Shown: positions 44,984-54,830, numbered from the stretch's first letter. The stretch is DNA of 64,000 nt from Symbiodinium natans (GCA_905221605.1 CAJNDS010001090.1:358501-422500); one strand, 5' to 3'. A program made the numbers and translations. The notes: a model not told the origin generated them from the sequence alone.

Positions 44984-45059
44984 TCTTGCATTTCAAGCCT
45001 TTTGAGCAGAGTGACGGAGAGCACATGGGCATGGTCCAACCTTTCAATCTCCTTTCGGG
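44984..45059 (-). CDS. Candidate exon, helical, upstream of ankyrin/BTB gene
   Basis: It reads RKEIERLDHAHVLSVTLLKR and then LEMQEPYK, a charged amphipathic helix. The acceptor is CTCTCGTCAG at 45060-45069. The downstream edge runs into the TTTAGGG side of the octamer array. It may be the N-terminal part of the ankyrin/BTB gene or of a separate gene. Confidence 0.45.
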
Positions 45060-45069
45060 CTGACGAGAG

Positions 45070-45192
45070 GCGGGGGCAGGGGGAAGGGGGAGGGGGGAGG
45101 GGAGGGGAGGGGGAGGGGGAGGGGGGGGGGGGGGCGGAGGGGGGGGAGGAGGGGGAGGGGGCGGAGGGGGGGGGGGGGACGGGGGGGGGGCG
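45070..45192 (+). repeat. G-rich tract
   Basis: G runs broken by A or C; same strand asymmetry as at 9721. It separates two candidate minus-strand exons. Confidence 0.85.
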
Positions 45193-45249
45193 GGGCAGGG
45201 AGCGCGACCTGGTTTGAAACAGTTGAGGGTTCAGGGCAGGGCTCAGCGA

Positions 45250-45344
45250 ATATCCCACAGATGCTCATTGTCCTTAGGCTTCTTGTGGGTTTTCTCACGG
45301 CCCAGAGACTGTTTCTGGCGTTGTCCAAGGCATGGATGATGATG
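45250..45344 (-). CDS. Candidate exon, basic
   Basis: It follows an acceptor CCCCTCAG. Two frames are open: a basic one (QRQKQSLGREKTHKKPKDNE) and one reading ALDNARNSLWAVRKPTRSLR. I cannot choose between them. Strand and neighbourhood agree with the exon at 44984-45059. Confidence 0.35.
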
Positions 45345-46019
45345 CTGAGGGGCGTGTTAGGATCGAACGCAAACGCGAACGCGAACGTGCGAAAGGGGGG
45401 TGGGGGGGGGGGGCGGGGGGCGGGGGTGCACTAAGACCTTATGAAGCTTCAACAAACCCACAAGCCTAAACCCGAACTGTTGTCGCAGAGTTGCTGAAAA
45501 GGGCTCTTGAGGTTGAATCTTTTCGGCATCAGCAACTAACTACATGACATCTTTGCCTAAAGAGGATTGTAAACGGAACCTCACCCTTATAAAGTACGAG
45601 AATGAGGATGCTGCTGGAGGCAGCCTAGGGTAAGAACCCTAGATCAAAAACACTTTCAAGCCGGTGGGGGATTTAAGAGTTTAGGGTTTACAGGGTTTAT
45701 ATGGTTTATAGGGTTTATAGGGTTTAGCGTTTAGGGTTGGAACGTTCCCACCTCATCCCATGATTAAGGTCTTAAGGATTGAGGGGGCTTTGGGCCTTAA
45801 GGGGAGTTGAGGGTTTTGGGACTCAAAGGTTTCATGTGATGGCGTACAAGGGTTTCTCGAGGTCCCTGACATGAAAAAGCTCTAAACCTTAAACCCGAAT
45901 CCCATTTTTAAGGGGAATCAAGGCGTTTTACCAGAACCCTAAACCCTAGACCCTGGACCCTAAACCCTAAACCACAAACCCTTTACGGAAGCATCTCATG
46001 TGAGCCCAGGTGGCGGCTC

Positions 46020-46079
46020 ATGGTTCGTCGCGTGGTCTTCGGCGCCGCGGTGTTCGCAGCCGCTTGTGAGGCGAAGCAG
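46020..46079 (+). CDS. Candidate first exon encoding a signal peptide
   Basis: From ATG at 46020: MVRRVVFGAAVFAAACEAKQ, then a GT donor (CAG followed by GTCTGC). The n-region RR, the hydrophobic core VVFGAAVFAAA and the polar end fit a secretory or ER-targeting signal. 60 nt, phase 0. A minus frame is also open, so it remains a candidate. Confidence 0.43.
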
Positions 46080-46801
46080 GTCTGCGGGTCAGGTTTTAGG
46101 AGTTTAGGATTTAGGGTTTAAAGTTCAGGGTTCAGGGTCTAGGGGCAGTTTAAGGTGCGGGTCAGGTGTTAGGATTTGAGGGTTTCCGAAAACAGGGTAC
46201 CTCATTCGGGGTCTTTAAACGTAAGGGAATCCCCCTAAACCCTAAACCCTAAACCCTCAACCCTCAACCCTAAACCCTAAACCCTAAACCTACTATTTGG
46301 GGGCCCATCTTCTTCATGGTCCTGCCGAAGTGCGCGGCGTGCCTAGCAGGCGTGCTTATGGAAGCTGCATTTTTTAAACCACAACTTTTTCCATAACTGA
46401 CTACCCTAAACCCTAAACCCTAAACCGTAAACCGTAAACCCTAAACCCTAAACCCTAAACCCTTTTCTTGAGGGCATTCTTGGCACGCTCGCACGCACGC
46501 CCTAAACCCTGCACCCTCTGTGGGGAAATGCCCATGCAGAGATCAGGGCTTAGGGTCCGAGTGTGTGAGTCTAGGGTTAGGGTTTAGGGTTTAGGGTTTA
46601 GGGTTTAGGGTTTAGGGTTTAGGGTTTAGGGTTTAGGGTTTAGGGTTTAGGGTTTAGGGCTATGAAGGCCTACCTGAAGGCTCATGGGTAGTTAGAACAA
46701 GTGATTCGGGTCCAAGGTCTACTTCCAAGGTTCATGGGAAGTTGTATACAGGGCCCGTAAACCCGAAACCCCAAACCCTAAATGCATCATCCGGTCTTAC
46801 T

Positions 46802-46897
46802 GCTCCAATAACCAAGGGAAAAACAAGGTTAAACTTTATGATTCCTACTAAGTAGGGAAAACCCAAAAAGTTTAAAGTTCAGCTGTTGGAGAAGTAA
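46802..46897 (+). mobile_element. Divergent family-A element
   Basis: Ends CTCCAATA and TGTTGGAG are near-inverted. Interior AAGGTTAAACTTTATGATTC and AAAAAGTTTAAAGTT is a diverged family-A stem. Confidence 0.5.
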
Positions 46898-47274
46898 GAG
46901 GTTCTGCCCAGCAGCTACCCAAGAGCCTTCGAGCAAACCTCATGCAGACCGTTTAGGCCTTGAGGCCTGCAGGGCATGGCACCCAAACCCTCTAAAACCC
47001 AAAACCTTTGAGGTTGCAGATGAGTACTGTCTAGGGCTTTACGGGATGTAGGGTGCTTGGGGATTGGGAAGATGAGATTTCCAGGGTTTAGCGGGACATG
47101 GGATGGTCGTAAGTACGTAAGGCTTAGGGCCGAGGGCGACGCTCTATTTCTGCCTACCTGCAACGAACCTCCAATTAGGCCCCAAACCCCAAATCCCACA
47201 CCCTAAACCCCAAGCAACCCTAAACCCTAAACCCTAAACCCTAAACCCTAAACCCTAAACCCTAACCCCCAAAC

Positions 47275-47346
47275 CATGACTTCGCGGGCCATCTCCAGGA
47301 CGGCGCTGTATTCCAGAAGCCTGGAAGCCGAATCGCTGGCCACGAC
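47275..47346 (-). CDS. Candidate exon, 24 codons phase 0-0
   Basis: Acceptor CATCGCCAG, donor ATG followed by GTTTGG. It reads VVASDSASRLLEYSAVLEMA and then REVM. A plus frame (DGAVFQKPGSRIAGHDLAMS) competes. Confidence 0.45.
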
Positions 47347-47520
47347 CTGGCGATGAGCTCGGGATTAGGGCTCGGGGTTTGGGGTTTGGGCTTTGGGCTT
47401 TGGGGTTTAGAGTTTGGGGTTTGGGGTTTAGGGTTTAGGGTTTAGGGTTTAGGGTTTAGAGTTTGGGGTTTAGGGTTTAGGGTTTGGGCTTTGGGGTTTA
47501 GGGTTTAGGGTTTGCGGTTT

Positions 47521-47616
47521 ACCCAGAGTAGCCTTTGCAGCCGTTTAAAAGGACCTGTACCTTAGTTGCTGTGTCTATTTACCCTTATTTGAGCTACAAG
47601 GCTACTCTCGGTAGGG
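47521..47616. repeat. 96-bp inverted repeat
   Basis: ACCCAGAGTAGCCTT left, AAGGCTACTCTCGGT right; GTTTAAAAGGACC in the middle. Confidence 0.55.
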
Positions 47617-47961
47617 TTTGGGGTTGAGGGTGCAGAGTTTAGAGATCCAGGGCCTAGGGCGGTTCGGTAGCCTGGGAGAAAGAAGGCACTCTTTCTTGGG
47701 ACTCACGGAGCTTTACAAGGGATCCTAGCCCTAACGGGTTTAGGGTTTAGGGTTTAGGGTTTAGGGGTTCAGGCTTGGCTTCCCTAAACCCTAAACCCTA
47801 AACACGATGGCGTGTTCCCGACTTGTTTGTGGCTGAGTTTTAGGATTTAGGGTTGTCGAAGGTTCCAGGGTTGTCGAGGTTTCGGAAACAGAACCTCAGA
47901 AAAACCAAGCCTGCGAGTGCCAAAACGCACTGGGATGTTTTGGGGTTCAGAGTTAGGGTTT

Positions 47962-48028
47962 ACAGGGTTTAGGCCACCCCTGCCTGGGCGGCCAAACTCC
48001 TGTCGGTCGACATCTGGAGGACCTGCTT
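47962..48028. CDS. Candidate exon, strand ambiguous
   Basis: Plus reads ATPAWAAKLLSVDIWRTCFK; minus reads KQVLQMSTDRSLAAQAGVA. Island bounded by TTTAGGG units on both sides. Confidence 0.33.
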
Positions 48029-48268
48029 TAAGGTTTAGGGTTTAGGGTTTAGGGTTTAGGGTTTAGGGTTTAGGGTTTAGGGTTTAGGGTTTCTCGCTCT
48101 AGAGTCTGCAGAGGTTTTAGGGCTGGGTTTGCCCAGAATCCAACATAAATTGAAGGTCATTGCTATGGAATTTGTAAGGGATCCTTGCGTATGGACATAT
48201 CCATCGTTATGTTGGAAAGGAAGTAGCCCTAAACCCTAAACCCTAAAGCCTAAACCTACGTCTTGCAG

Positions 48269-48347
48269 CCCAAAATTCTCCCCATGACTTCGGGGGAGCC
48301 GCCCTCTGCAGCTCACAAGCACAACGCCACAGGGTTTACTCTTCGTG
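48269..48347 (+). CDS. Candidate exon followed by two MITE-like elements
   Basis: Acceptor CGTCTTGCAG, donor CGTG followed by GTCCAG. It reads LPMTSGEPPSAAHKHNATGF. Its right edge abuts a family-A element (from 48352), which in turn abuts a family-C element. Confidence 0.48.
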
Positions 48348-48351
48348 GTCC

Positions 48352-48444
48352 AGTGACCTAGGTGAACTATAAGTTAACCTTTTGGGATTAAAAGGGGATT
48401 ATATTACACCAAAAAGGTTAAAGGTTACCTACTCTACTACTAGG
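48352..48444 (+). mobile_element. Family-A element, copy 3
   Basis: Near-identical core to copy 1 (GGTTAAAGGTTACCTACTCT). Directly follows a candidate exon and directly precedes a family-C element. Confidence 0.7.
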
Positions 48445-48562
48445 TACTAGTATGAGCTTAAGAACCCCTCCAAAGAATAAGACATACTATTATTCTTATA
48501 AGGGCAATCTGGGGAATATGTTTTTGTTTAACATTCTTTTGGGGGTCTTAAGCACATAGTAG
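48445..48562. mobile_element. Family-C MITE, copy 3
   Basis: GAGCTTAAGAACCCC left, GGGTCTTAAGCACATAGTAG right. Adjacent to a family-A element. Confidence 0.6.
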
Positions 48563-49053
48563 TTGAGGGTTTCGGGCTGAGGCTTGAGGGCGCTAGAATG
48601 AGGGCAAACTGGGAGGTTCACGGGTAGCTACAGCCGGGCCTTTCGTTTAGGGTCTAGGGTTTAGGGCTTAGGGCTTAGGGTTTAGGGGTAGGTCGCCTAC
48701 TTTGGTGTAACTTGTAACCCAAAACCCAAAAACCTGAACTCCAAAAATCCTAAACCCTACTTCTGACACCACCCTTGAGCCAAAAAAACACGACGCAAGC
48801 CCGAAAAGGACTACCCTTAGCCGGCCAAGAAACTTTGTAAGTGCTTAGCTGGTAGCCCTAAACTCTAAATCCTTCAACAAAAAGCCCTAGACCACAAAGC
48901 CTCAACAACAAATCCTAGACCCTAAGCGCTAAGCCCTCGGCCCCAAACCCTAAACCCCACACCCTAAACCCCAAACCCCAAACCCCAAACCCCAAACCCT
49001 AAACCCTAAACCCTAAACCCTAAACCCTAAACCCTGAACCTCAACTTCCCTAG

Positions 49054-49137
49054 ACGGCACCTCAAGGAGGGCCGGCTCATCTCTCAGCCGGGCCCAAGGC
49101 ACCCGCAGGCAAAGTGCCTCGCGAGAGGGCTTCGGGA
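49054..49137 (+). CDS. Candidate exon
   Basis: Acceptor ACTTCCCTAG. It reads RHLKEGRLISQPGPRHPQAK; a second frame is open too. Basic. Convergent arrays. Confidence 0.42.
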
Positions 49138-49149
49138 TGAGGCTTGAGA

Positions 49150-50035
49150 GGGTTTAGGGGGTTTAGGGTTTAGGGTTTAGGGCTTAGGGTAGTTTAGGGT
49201 TTAGGGTAGTTTAGGGTTTAGGGTTTAGAGGTCTAGGGTTTATAGGGTTTAGAGGCTTTATAGGGTTTAGGGTTTAGAGGGTTTCGGGTGTCGGGCTCAG
49301 GGTTTATAAGGGTTTAGGGTTTCTAGGGTTTAGGGTTCAGGTTGTTACGGTGCTGCTCGTTTTCCTGTTATGTTTTCTAAGGGTTGAGGGTTTGGGGTTC
49401 TTGGCCGCAGGGACCGCCAAAATAACCCGAAACCCTAAACCCTAAACCCTAAACCCGAAACCCTAAACCAAAACCCAAAACCCAAAACCCTAACCCTGAA
49501 ATTGCTCCAGGTAGATCACAAGCCACTTGAAGGTTCAAGTGTAGCAAGTGTAGGGTGGCCAATTTCCGGTTGCCCGATCGCCCAGAAGCAACACAAAGTT
49601 TAGAGGAGGAGGGTTTAGGGTTTAGGGTTTAGGGTTTAGGGTTTAGGGTTTAGGGTTTAGGGTTTAGGGCTTAGGGCTTAGGGCTTAGGGTTTAGGGTTC
49701 GAGCATCGCAAATACATCCTAACCCCCTCCAAGCAGGCACAACTAGTGAGGTGACAGTCCCTACGAATGATCCGGCTTCTGTTTGGGGAATAAGGTTCCC
49801 CAAAACGCTACACCCTGAAAAAACCCTAAACCCTAAACCCTAAACCCTAAACCCTAAACCCTTTGGGTTGTCAGAGGGTTCATCGTACCCGAAACAGTTC
49901 CAGGCAAAATGCTCATCACCCTGATTCAAGAGCCCCCCCCCCCCCCCGAGCCGATCAACAACAGCAAAGATTAAGTCAAGCTCTGGGTTTAGGGTTTAGG
50001 GTTTAGGGTATGTAAGGTGTGAGTGTCACAACACG
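49150..50035. other. Intergenic region, degenerate TTTAGGG, no gene seen
   Basis: Degenerate TTTAGGG blocks, a short CCCTAAA block (49437-49480) and a family-B-like half end. It lies just downstream of the coiled-coil gene stop. Confidence 0.5.
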
Positions 50036-50041
50036 ACTCTT

Positions 50042-51499
50042 TTACAAGGGCGGCAGCAGGCTGTTGACATCTGGCAGCTGGTTTAGCCGCGCCAGCTCTT
50101 TGAGAAGCATGTTGGAGAAAGCCTGGGCCACTCTTCGGGTAGGCAAAGGTTGGTATGCCCACTCCTCCTTCGGAATCAGCCTGCGCGCGGGAGGCGGCCT
50201 GAGCCGACCCAACCTGGGCAGCGGAGGTTTGCGCTCCGCGGGTGCCGACGCTGCCTTCACAGGGGCCCCCTTCGAGGTGCCCTTGCCAGAGAGCGTTGGG
50301 AACTTCTGCTGGAACCACTCGCGCTTCTTCTGCCGAGCCGTCATCGCAGCCTCCGGCGCTTCCTGCGCCTCCGTCGCAGCCGCATCCGCGAACTCCTCCG
50401 TGGGCTCCTGCGCAGGCACGTCGGACGCATCGGTGCATGCGGCACTGCCGGTGTGTGGAAGAGGCGAGGTCTCTCGGACCTCGGCCTGCTTGGGACCCGG
50501 CATGGGAGGCTGCACCTGGGAAGGGGCTGGAGAAGGTGGGGAGGGTGCAAGGTCGGGCGCTCGGGTGGGCAGCGCCTCACCTTCCTCTACCTCGTCGCAG
50601 CTCCAGTCGATCTCTTCGGGCGCATCCGCATCAGGTTCGGAGACTTCCTCGCCGCCCTCGCCGATCTGGTTGCCCCCTGTGCTCTCCTGAATATGGTGAA
50701 CACGCTTTGTCTGCTCAACCTCCGGATCAAGACCTTTAGACACTGCATCCAGCCACTCGTGGAGGTCCAAGGTGGCATGGTTCGCTTGGGCCGGGGCGCT
50801 GGATTCGCTTGAGAGCCGTGGGGCGCTCGGGGCACTTGGGGCGCTTGGGGCGCGTGGGGCGATTGGGCCTGGGGCACTTGTGGGGCTTGGGGCGCTTGGG
50901 CTTGGGGCACTTGGGCTTGGGGCACTTGGGGCACTTGGGGCGCTTGAAGCCATGCCTTCTTCTGACATAGCCTCGGCTCCTACTCCTCTGCGTGCAGCTT
51001 TGTGGCCAGCTGGGGCTTGGGGAGCCCTGCAAGACGCAGCTTGCTCTGCCTCCCCTGTACTGGAAGCGAAGTGCTGAAGGCCAGCGTCTCGCGGCAGAAC
51101 CCTTCGAACCTTGGCTTCACGCGCTTCGCGCGATGTCTCCGACGCCGCCAGTTGTTGCGCTGTCGCCCCACTCCTCGAAAGCTTGTCTTTGGAATGCTGA
51201 TACCAGGTCCACCTCGCCTCATCCTGGCTCTTGAAGCCGGACGGTGCACGCTTCCTCCGCTTCACCTGAGCTGGAGGGACTTCTGGAGTCGCCGGTTGCG
51301 AAGAAACAGCCTGCATCTCCCTCCCTGGCTTTGCTTCCTGGGTGCGCTTTTGGGTTCCGGGGGTTCCGGCTGCCGGTGCCGGATGTCTCCGGCTCTCCAG
51401 GTCCCTCTCTTGCTCTGCCACAGCCCGCTCCCTCTTTTGCAGCTCCTGCTCGTGTGCACGCTGCTGCAGGGCTCTCTTCTGCAACTCCTGCTCCTTGTC
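50042..51499 (-). CDS. Coiled-coil / low-complexity protein, terminal exon
   Basis: A 485-codon terminal exon ending in TAA at 50042-50044. It opens with a charged coiled coil (EQELQKRALQQRAHEQELQK and on). A long disordered middle follows, rich in Ser, Ala and Pro with tandem SAP-type repeats, then an acidic stretch (EEGGEEVSEPDADAPEEID). The C-terminal block looks folded and is rich in aromatic and basic residues: KKREWFQQKFPTL, then IPKEEWAYQPLPTRRVAQAF, ending LPDVNSLLPPL. No in-frame ATG lies near the 5' edge; an acceptor ending GGTGAG (or ACAAG, six bases on) fits, and the upstream small exons continue the coiled coil in the same phase. I do not recognise the family. The composition suggests a scaffold or RNA- or cytoskeleton-associated protein, which is inference. 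Confidence 0.75.
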   Translation of the reverse strand, partial: DKEQELQKRALQQRAHEQELQKRERAVAEQERDLESRRHPAPAAGTPGTQKRTQEAKPGREMQAVSSQPATPEVPPAQVKRRKRAPSGFKSQDEARWTWYQHSKDKLSRSGATAQQLAASETSREAREAKVRRVLPRDAGLQHFASSTGEAEQAASCRAPQAPAGHKAARRGVGAEAMSEEGMASSAPSAPSAPSPSAPSPSAPSPTSAPGPIAPRAPSAPSAPSAPRLSSESSAPAQANHATLDLHEWLDAVSKGLDPEVEQTKRVHHIQESTGGNQIGEGGEEVSEPDADAPEEIDWSCDEVEEGEALPTRAPDLAPSPPSPAPSQVQPPMPGPKQAEVRETSPLPHTGSAACTDASDVPAQEPTEEFADAAATEAQEAPEAAMTARQKKREWFQQKFPTLSGKGTSKGAPVKAASAPAERKPPLPRLGRLRPPPARRLIPKEEWAYQPLPTRRVAQAFSNMLLKELARLNQLPDVNSLLPPL

Positions 51500-51650
51500 C
51501 TCACCAGGCAGGGTAGCAACACAAACTCGAAGCTCTTTCGATGTCAGGCAGCAAGCTACACGAACCTAGCCCATCACAGCCCATCGCCGCTGTAAGAATA
51601 GTTCAAACAACAAAACTCTTCAGGCGAACCATGCGTGGACTGCTATTTGG

Positions 51651-51831
51651 GGATTTCCAGAAATAGGGGTACCCCTTATATACCCCCTAAAATACTAGAA
51701 TCCCTTTAAGGGAACCCTATATACCCCCTAAAATACTAGAATCCCTTTAAGGGAACCCTATATACCCCCCAAAATACTAGAATCCCTTTAAGGGAACCCC
51801 AAAAAAGGGGTACCCTTATTATGGTAAGCCC
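51651..51831. repeat. Family-F element with three tandem units
   Basis: A unit of about 52 bp containing CCCCTAAAATACTAGAATCC and CTTTAAGGGAACCC is present three times in a row. Lies in the last intron of the coiled-coil gene. Confidence 0.75.
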
Positions 51832-51978
51832 CATATGAAGCAGGGTTTATATAATCTTGTATCCCCAAAAGGACACCAAACATATACACTCACCAAGTTT
51901 AAAAAGGAACCTTATATACACTCACCAAAAACAGTAATAACCCTAAACCCTAAACCCTAAATAACCCTACTTCATATC
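51832..51978. mobile_element. Family-G element, copy 2
   Basis: Ends ATATGAAGCAGGGTTTATAT and CCCTACTTCATAT are inverted. A CCCTAAA patch lies near the right end, at a different place from copy 1. The right end is six bases from a 54-nt exon. Confidence 0.68.
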
Positions 51979-51984
51979 GCAGTC

Positions 51985-52038
51985 CTGCACTCTGCGCTCC
52001 AACTCCGTCTCTCGCTTCTGCAGCTCTGCCTTTCTGGC
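51985..52038 (-). CDS. Coiled-coil gene, small exon (copy 2 of a duplicated exon)
   Basis: A 54-nt exon of 18 codons, ARKAELQKRETELERRVQ, phase 0 at both ends. It is bounded by GGAAG upstream and by CAG followed by GACTGC downstream, a possible GA-type donor. It is clearly related to the exon at 53285-53338 (same length, same boundaries, KAELQ.RET core). Its 3' edge lies six bases from a family-G element. Confidence 0.65.
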
Positions 52039-52198
52039 CTTCCAAAGCGAGGGTTTCGGGGTTTAGGGGTTGAGGGTTTAGGAGTTGGGGTTTAGGGTTT
52101 AGGGTTTAGGGTTGAGGGTTTAGGGGTTAGGGTTTAGGGTTTAGGGCGCAGGGGCGTCTTCAAGGCAGGTAGACAGTGCTTGGCAGCCCAGAAACCGC

Positions 52199-52288
52199 AT
52201 CAGAATAAGGGCACCCTTCTTGGGGTTGGTTACTTACGGGGCCCTCGAACCAAAAAAGGGAAAAGGGTACCACTGGGCTATCAAGTCT
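52199..52288. mobile_element. Family-I element
   Basis: GGGCACCCTTCTTGGGGTTG, GGTTACTTACGGGGCCCTCG and AAGGGTACCACTGGGCTATC match the 8326 copy. In a coiled-coil-gene intron. Confidence 0.5.
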
Positions 52289-52303
52289 TGAAGGCAGGCA
52301 GAG

Positions 52304-52309
52304 GTAGAA

Positions 52310-52336
<27 letters not shown>
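52304..52336. repeat. (GT)n microsatellite
   Basis: About 16 GT units in a coiled-coil-gene intron. Confidence 0.9.
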
Positions 52337-52341
<5 letters not shown>

Positions 52342-52630
52342 TTGTGAGCTGTCTGCAACTGCCAGTAGCCTATACTCCCCTTAGAACCTTCATAAAAATA
52401 TATTTTGATTATCCTCTTGGGTTTTATATAAACAAAAATACAAAATAATTCACAAGGGGGATATAGTAGCTCCGTCTGTTCAGGTCGGTCTGTGGTTCTC
52501 GCTGCCTGTGCGAGTGCCTGCCGGTCCCCGTCTGCCTTTTTGCCCGTCTGTTCGAGTTTGTGTTTGCTTGCTTGTTTGCCTGTTAGCACTCGATTGTGCT
52601 TGTTCTTTGTTTGTTTGTTTGTTGGTGTAT

Positions 52631-52632
<2 letters not shown>

Positions 52633-52687
<55 letters not shown>

Positions 52688-52792
52688 TGGGTGGGTGGGT
52701 GGGTGGGTGGGTGGGTGGGTGGGTGGGTGGGTGCGTGGGTGCGTGGGTGCGTGGGTGCGTGGGTGCGTGGGTGGGTGTGTGTGTGTGTGTGC
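52633..52792. repeat. (GTGC)n/(GTGG)n microsatellite
   Basis: GTGC then GTGG tetramers, then mixed octamers and GT. Long open frames across it are repeat artefacts. Confidence 0.9.
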
Positions 52793-53284
52793 GCCCCTCT
52801 CTATCTCTCTCTTTCTACCACCCATGTGCCATGATTCTCCATGCCTAGGATATGAAATTACAGCTTCGGCACTACTGCCCCACCCCCCGTTTTTCAACAC
52901 GAGGTACCTAAACCCTAAACCCTAAACCCTAAACCCTAAACCACTCCGAACCTTCGGATCCCTGAAGCGCGTGGCCAAAAGGAACCTCAACGAAAACCCC
53001 GCGAACCACTGCTGTGGAACCCTAAACCCTATAACCATGAGGACTAAGGAATTTCAAAGAGGAAACCCTTATAAGGAACCCCAGGACGTATGTAGTTGTC
53101 TTTTTGCTTGTTGTCTTATTGTGCTTTTTGTTTTATCATTTTTTTTTTGGGGGGGGGGGGGGGGGGAGGGGGCAACTTTCGTATCTAAAGACAAAGAAAG
53201 CACCCCAAACCCTAAACCCTAAACCCTAAACCCTAGACCCTAATTAAACCCTAAACCCTCCCTAAGATCTCCCTTTGGGAGGTC

Positions 53285-53338
53285 CTGGGTGGCGAGCTCG
53301 AAGTCCGTCTCGCGCTGCTGCAGCTCCGCTTTTTTGGC
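53285..53338 (-). CDS. Coiled-coil gene, small exon (copy 1 of a duplicated exon)
   Basis: A 54-nt exon of 18 codons, AKKAELQQRETDFELATQ, phase 0-0. The upstream edge is GGAAG and the downstream edge is CAG followed by GACCTC. CCCTAAA units lie on its left and TTTAGGG units on its right on the plus strand. It is a sister of the exon at 51985-52038. Confidence 0.65.
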
Positions 53339-54212
53339 CTTCCGGTTTCGGGTTTAGGGTTTAGGGAGATTTTCTCACCCTTTGGCTCAAAATAGCCCAA
53401 CAACTTCATGTAGCATGGCATTCAAGCCCCAAAAGCCTTACAGTACGCGTCCTTAGACCTTAGGGTTTACGGTTTCGGGTTAGAGCCTTACTTTAAGGGC
53501 CAGAGTTTTAGTTGGCATACAGGCACTAGCCATGGCAAAAGCATGACGCTGCATCAAGGACAGATGTCATCATATGTCCTCTGCCAATGTATCTGCAACC
53601 CTACACCCTAAACCCTAAGCCCGAAACTCTAAACCCTAAACCCTAACACGAAACGCTGATGGATGTTCTTGTCGCTGAGAGCGGGGTTGAAGAAGGGGGG
53701 CTACAGCGCCCGTTCAAGAAAATCTGGGTGCATCGCAATGCTCGTGCAGAACCTAAAGCCCTGAAGCTTATGTCGTACATGAGCATCTTGCTACACCTAC
53801 TCCAGGGTGACTCGACTTTGGAAAGACCCATGTAAACCCGGATTCCTAAACGCTGAACCCGAAACCCTAGACCCGAAACCCCCCAAACCCCAACCCCTAA
53901 ACCCTAAACCCTGAACCCTGCACGGGTGGCCAACCGAAAGGAGGACAGGGACTATCACCCCGAAAGGCAGCCAGATTATTTTCCCCCGGACCAACCAAGA
54001 TCAACCCAACACAGAAGAACCCGAGAAGGGAGAAAGGGCTATCCTTGCCTAAGCACCAGGACACCGACCCCAACCCCAACCCTGAGGGCACTACTTTTTG
54101 ACTTTCAAGACGCTTTGTCTTGGCCATCTTGAGCCAAGTAACCACGGGTTTTCAACCCTTTCCAACAACTCCTTCCAATACCAATACCCTCTCCGCAGCC
54201 TAAACCCCAAGC

Positions 54213-54278
54213 CTCCAGGTCCCTTTCCGCAGCTCGCAGCTTCTCCGCATCCTTCTTCAGCGCCTGCTCCCGGGAATC
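54213..54278 (-). CDS. Coiled-coil gene, small exon
   Basis: A 66-nt exon of 22 codons, phase 0-0. It reads DSREQALKKDAEKLRAAERD and then LE, a strong coiled-coil heptad pattern. The acceptor is CTGCAGAG and the donor is GC type (GAG followed by GCTTGG). Arrays flank it in the usual convergent orientation. Confidence 0.6.
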
Positions 54279-54578
54279 CTCTGCAGGGTTTCTACGGGCT
54301 TAACAGGGTTTAGGGTTTAGGGTTTAGGGGGTTTCTAGGGGTCGAGTCGGAGTGGTCGTAGGGTTTTATCCAAGTGGGGTGTATAGAGACGACGGGGGGG
54401 TTTTGTAAGAGAGGACTATAAGCAGGGTCTGCGTTCGGCAGGGTTCAGGGTTCAGGGTTCGGGGTTTAGGGTTTAGGGTTTAGGGTTACCCCAAACCCTA
54501 AACCCTAAACCCTAAAAGCTCTCAGCTTTGCAAGACAGGAGGAGCCCACGAGGCAGCACCAACTGCTCTGCAAGCGAT

Positions 54579-54830
54579 TACTTGAAGGTTCAGGGCACTT
54601 CGTAACCCATTACCAGTGTAGTTATAAGCCACATGTGGGTAGTTGTCAAAATTAGGGTACCTTGTTGGACACCCTAAATATCAGGTGCCGTACGATATTA
54701 GGGACCCCAAAAGGGACAATCATTTTGACAACCACCCATGTAAGCCCCTTAAGTACCCTAATAGGGTTATAATAGGCTTAGAAGTACAGTTATAAGTGGG
54801 ATACTAAGTACCATGAACGTCCCCAAGTAG
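54579..54830. mobile_element. Family-B element, diverged
   Basis: ACTTGAAGGTTCAGGGCACT at the left and AGTACCATGAACGTCCCCAAGT at the right are imperfect inverted ends; the interior has AGTACAGTTATAAG as in other copies. Confidence 0.6.

Noticed and set aside
50019-51595. Plus-strand open frames over the coiled-coil terminal exon
   Set aside because: Shorter than the 485-codon minus frame and lacking its coiled-coil and C-terminal block.
52492-52925. Cys/Val- or Thr/His-rich open frames of about 110 codons
   Set aside because: They are translations of the GTGC/GTGG microsatellite.
53380-53420. Possible spliced-leader relic (TTTGGCTCAA)
   Set aside because: Only ten bases match the dinoflagellate leader as I recall it, with no relic tandem structure; chance match.
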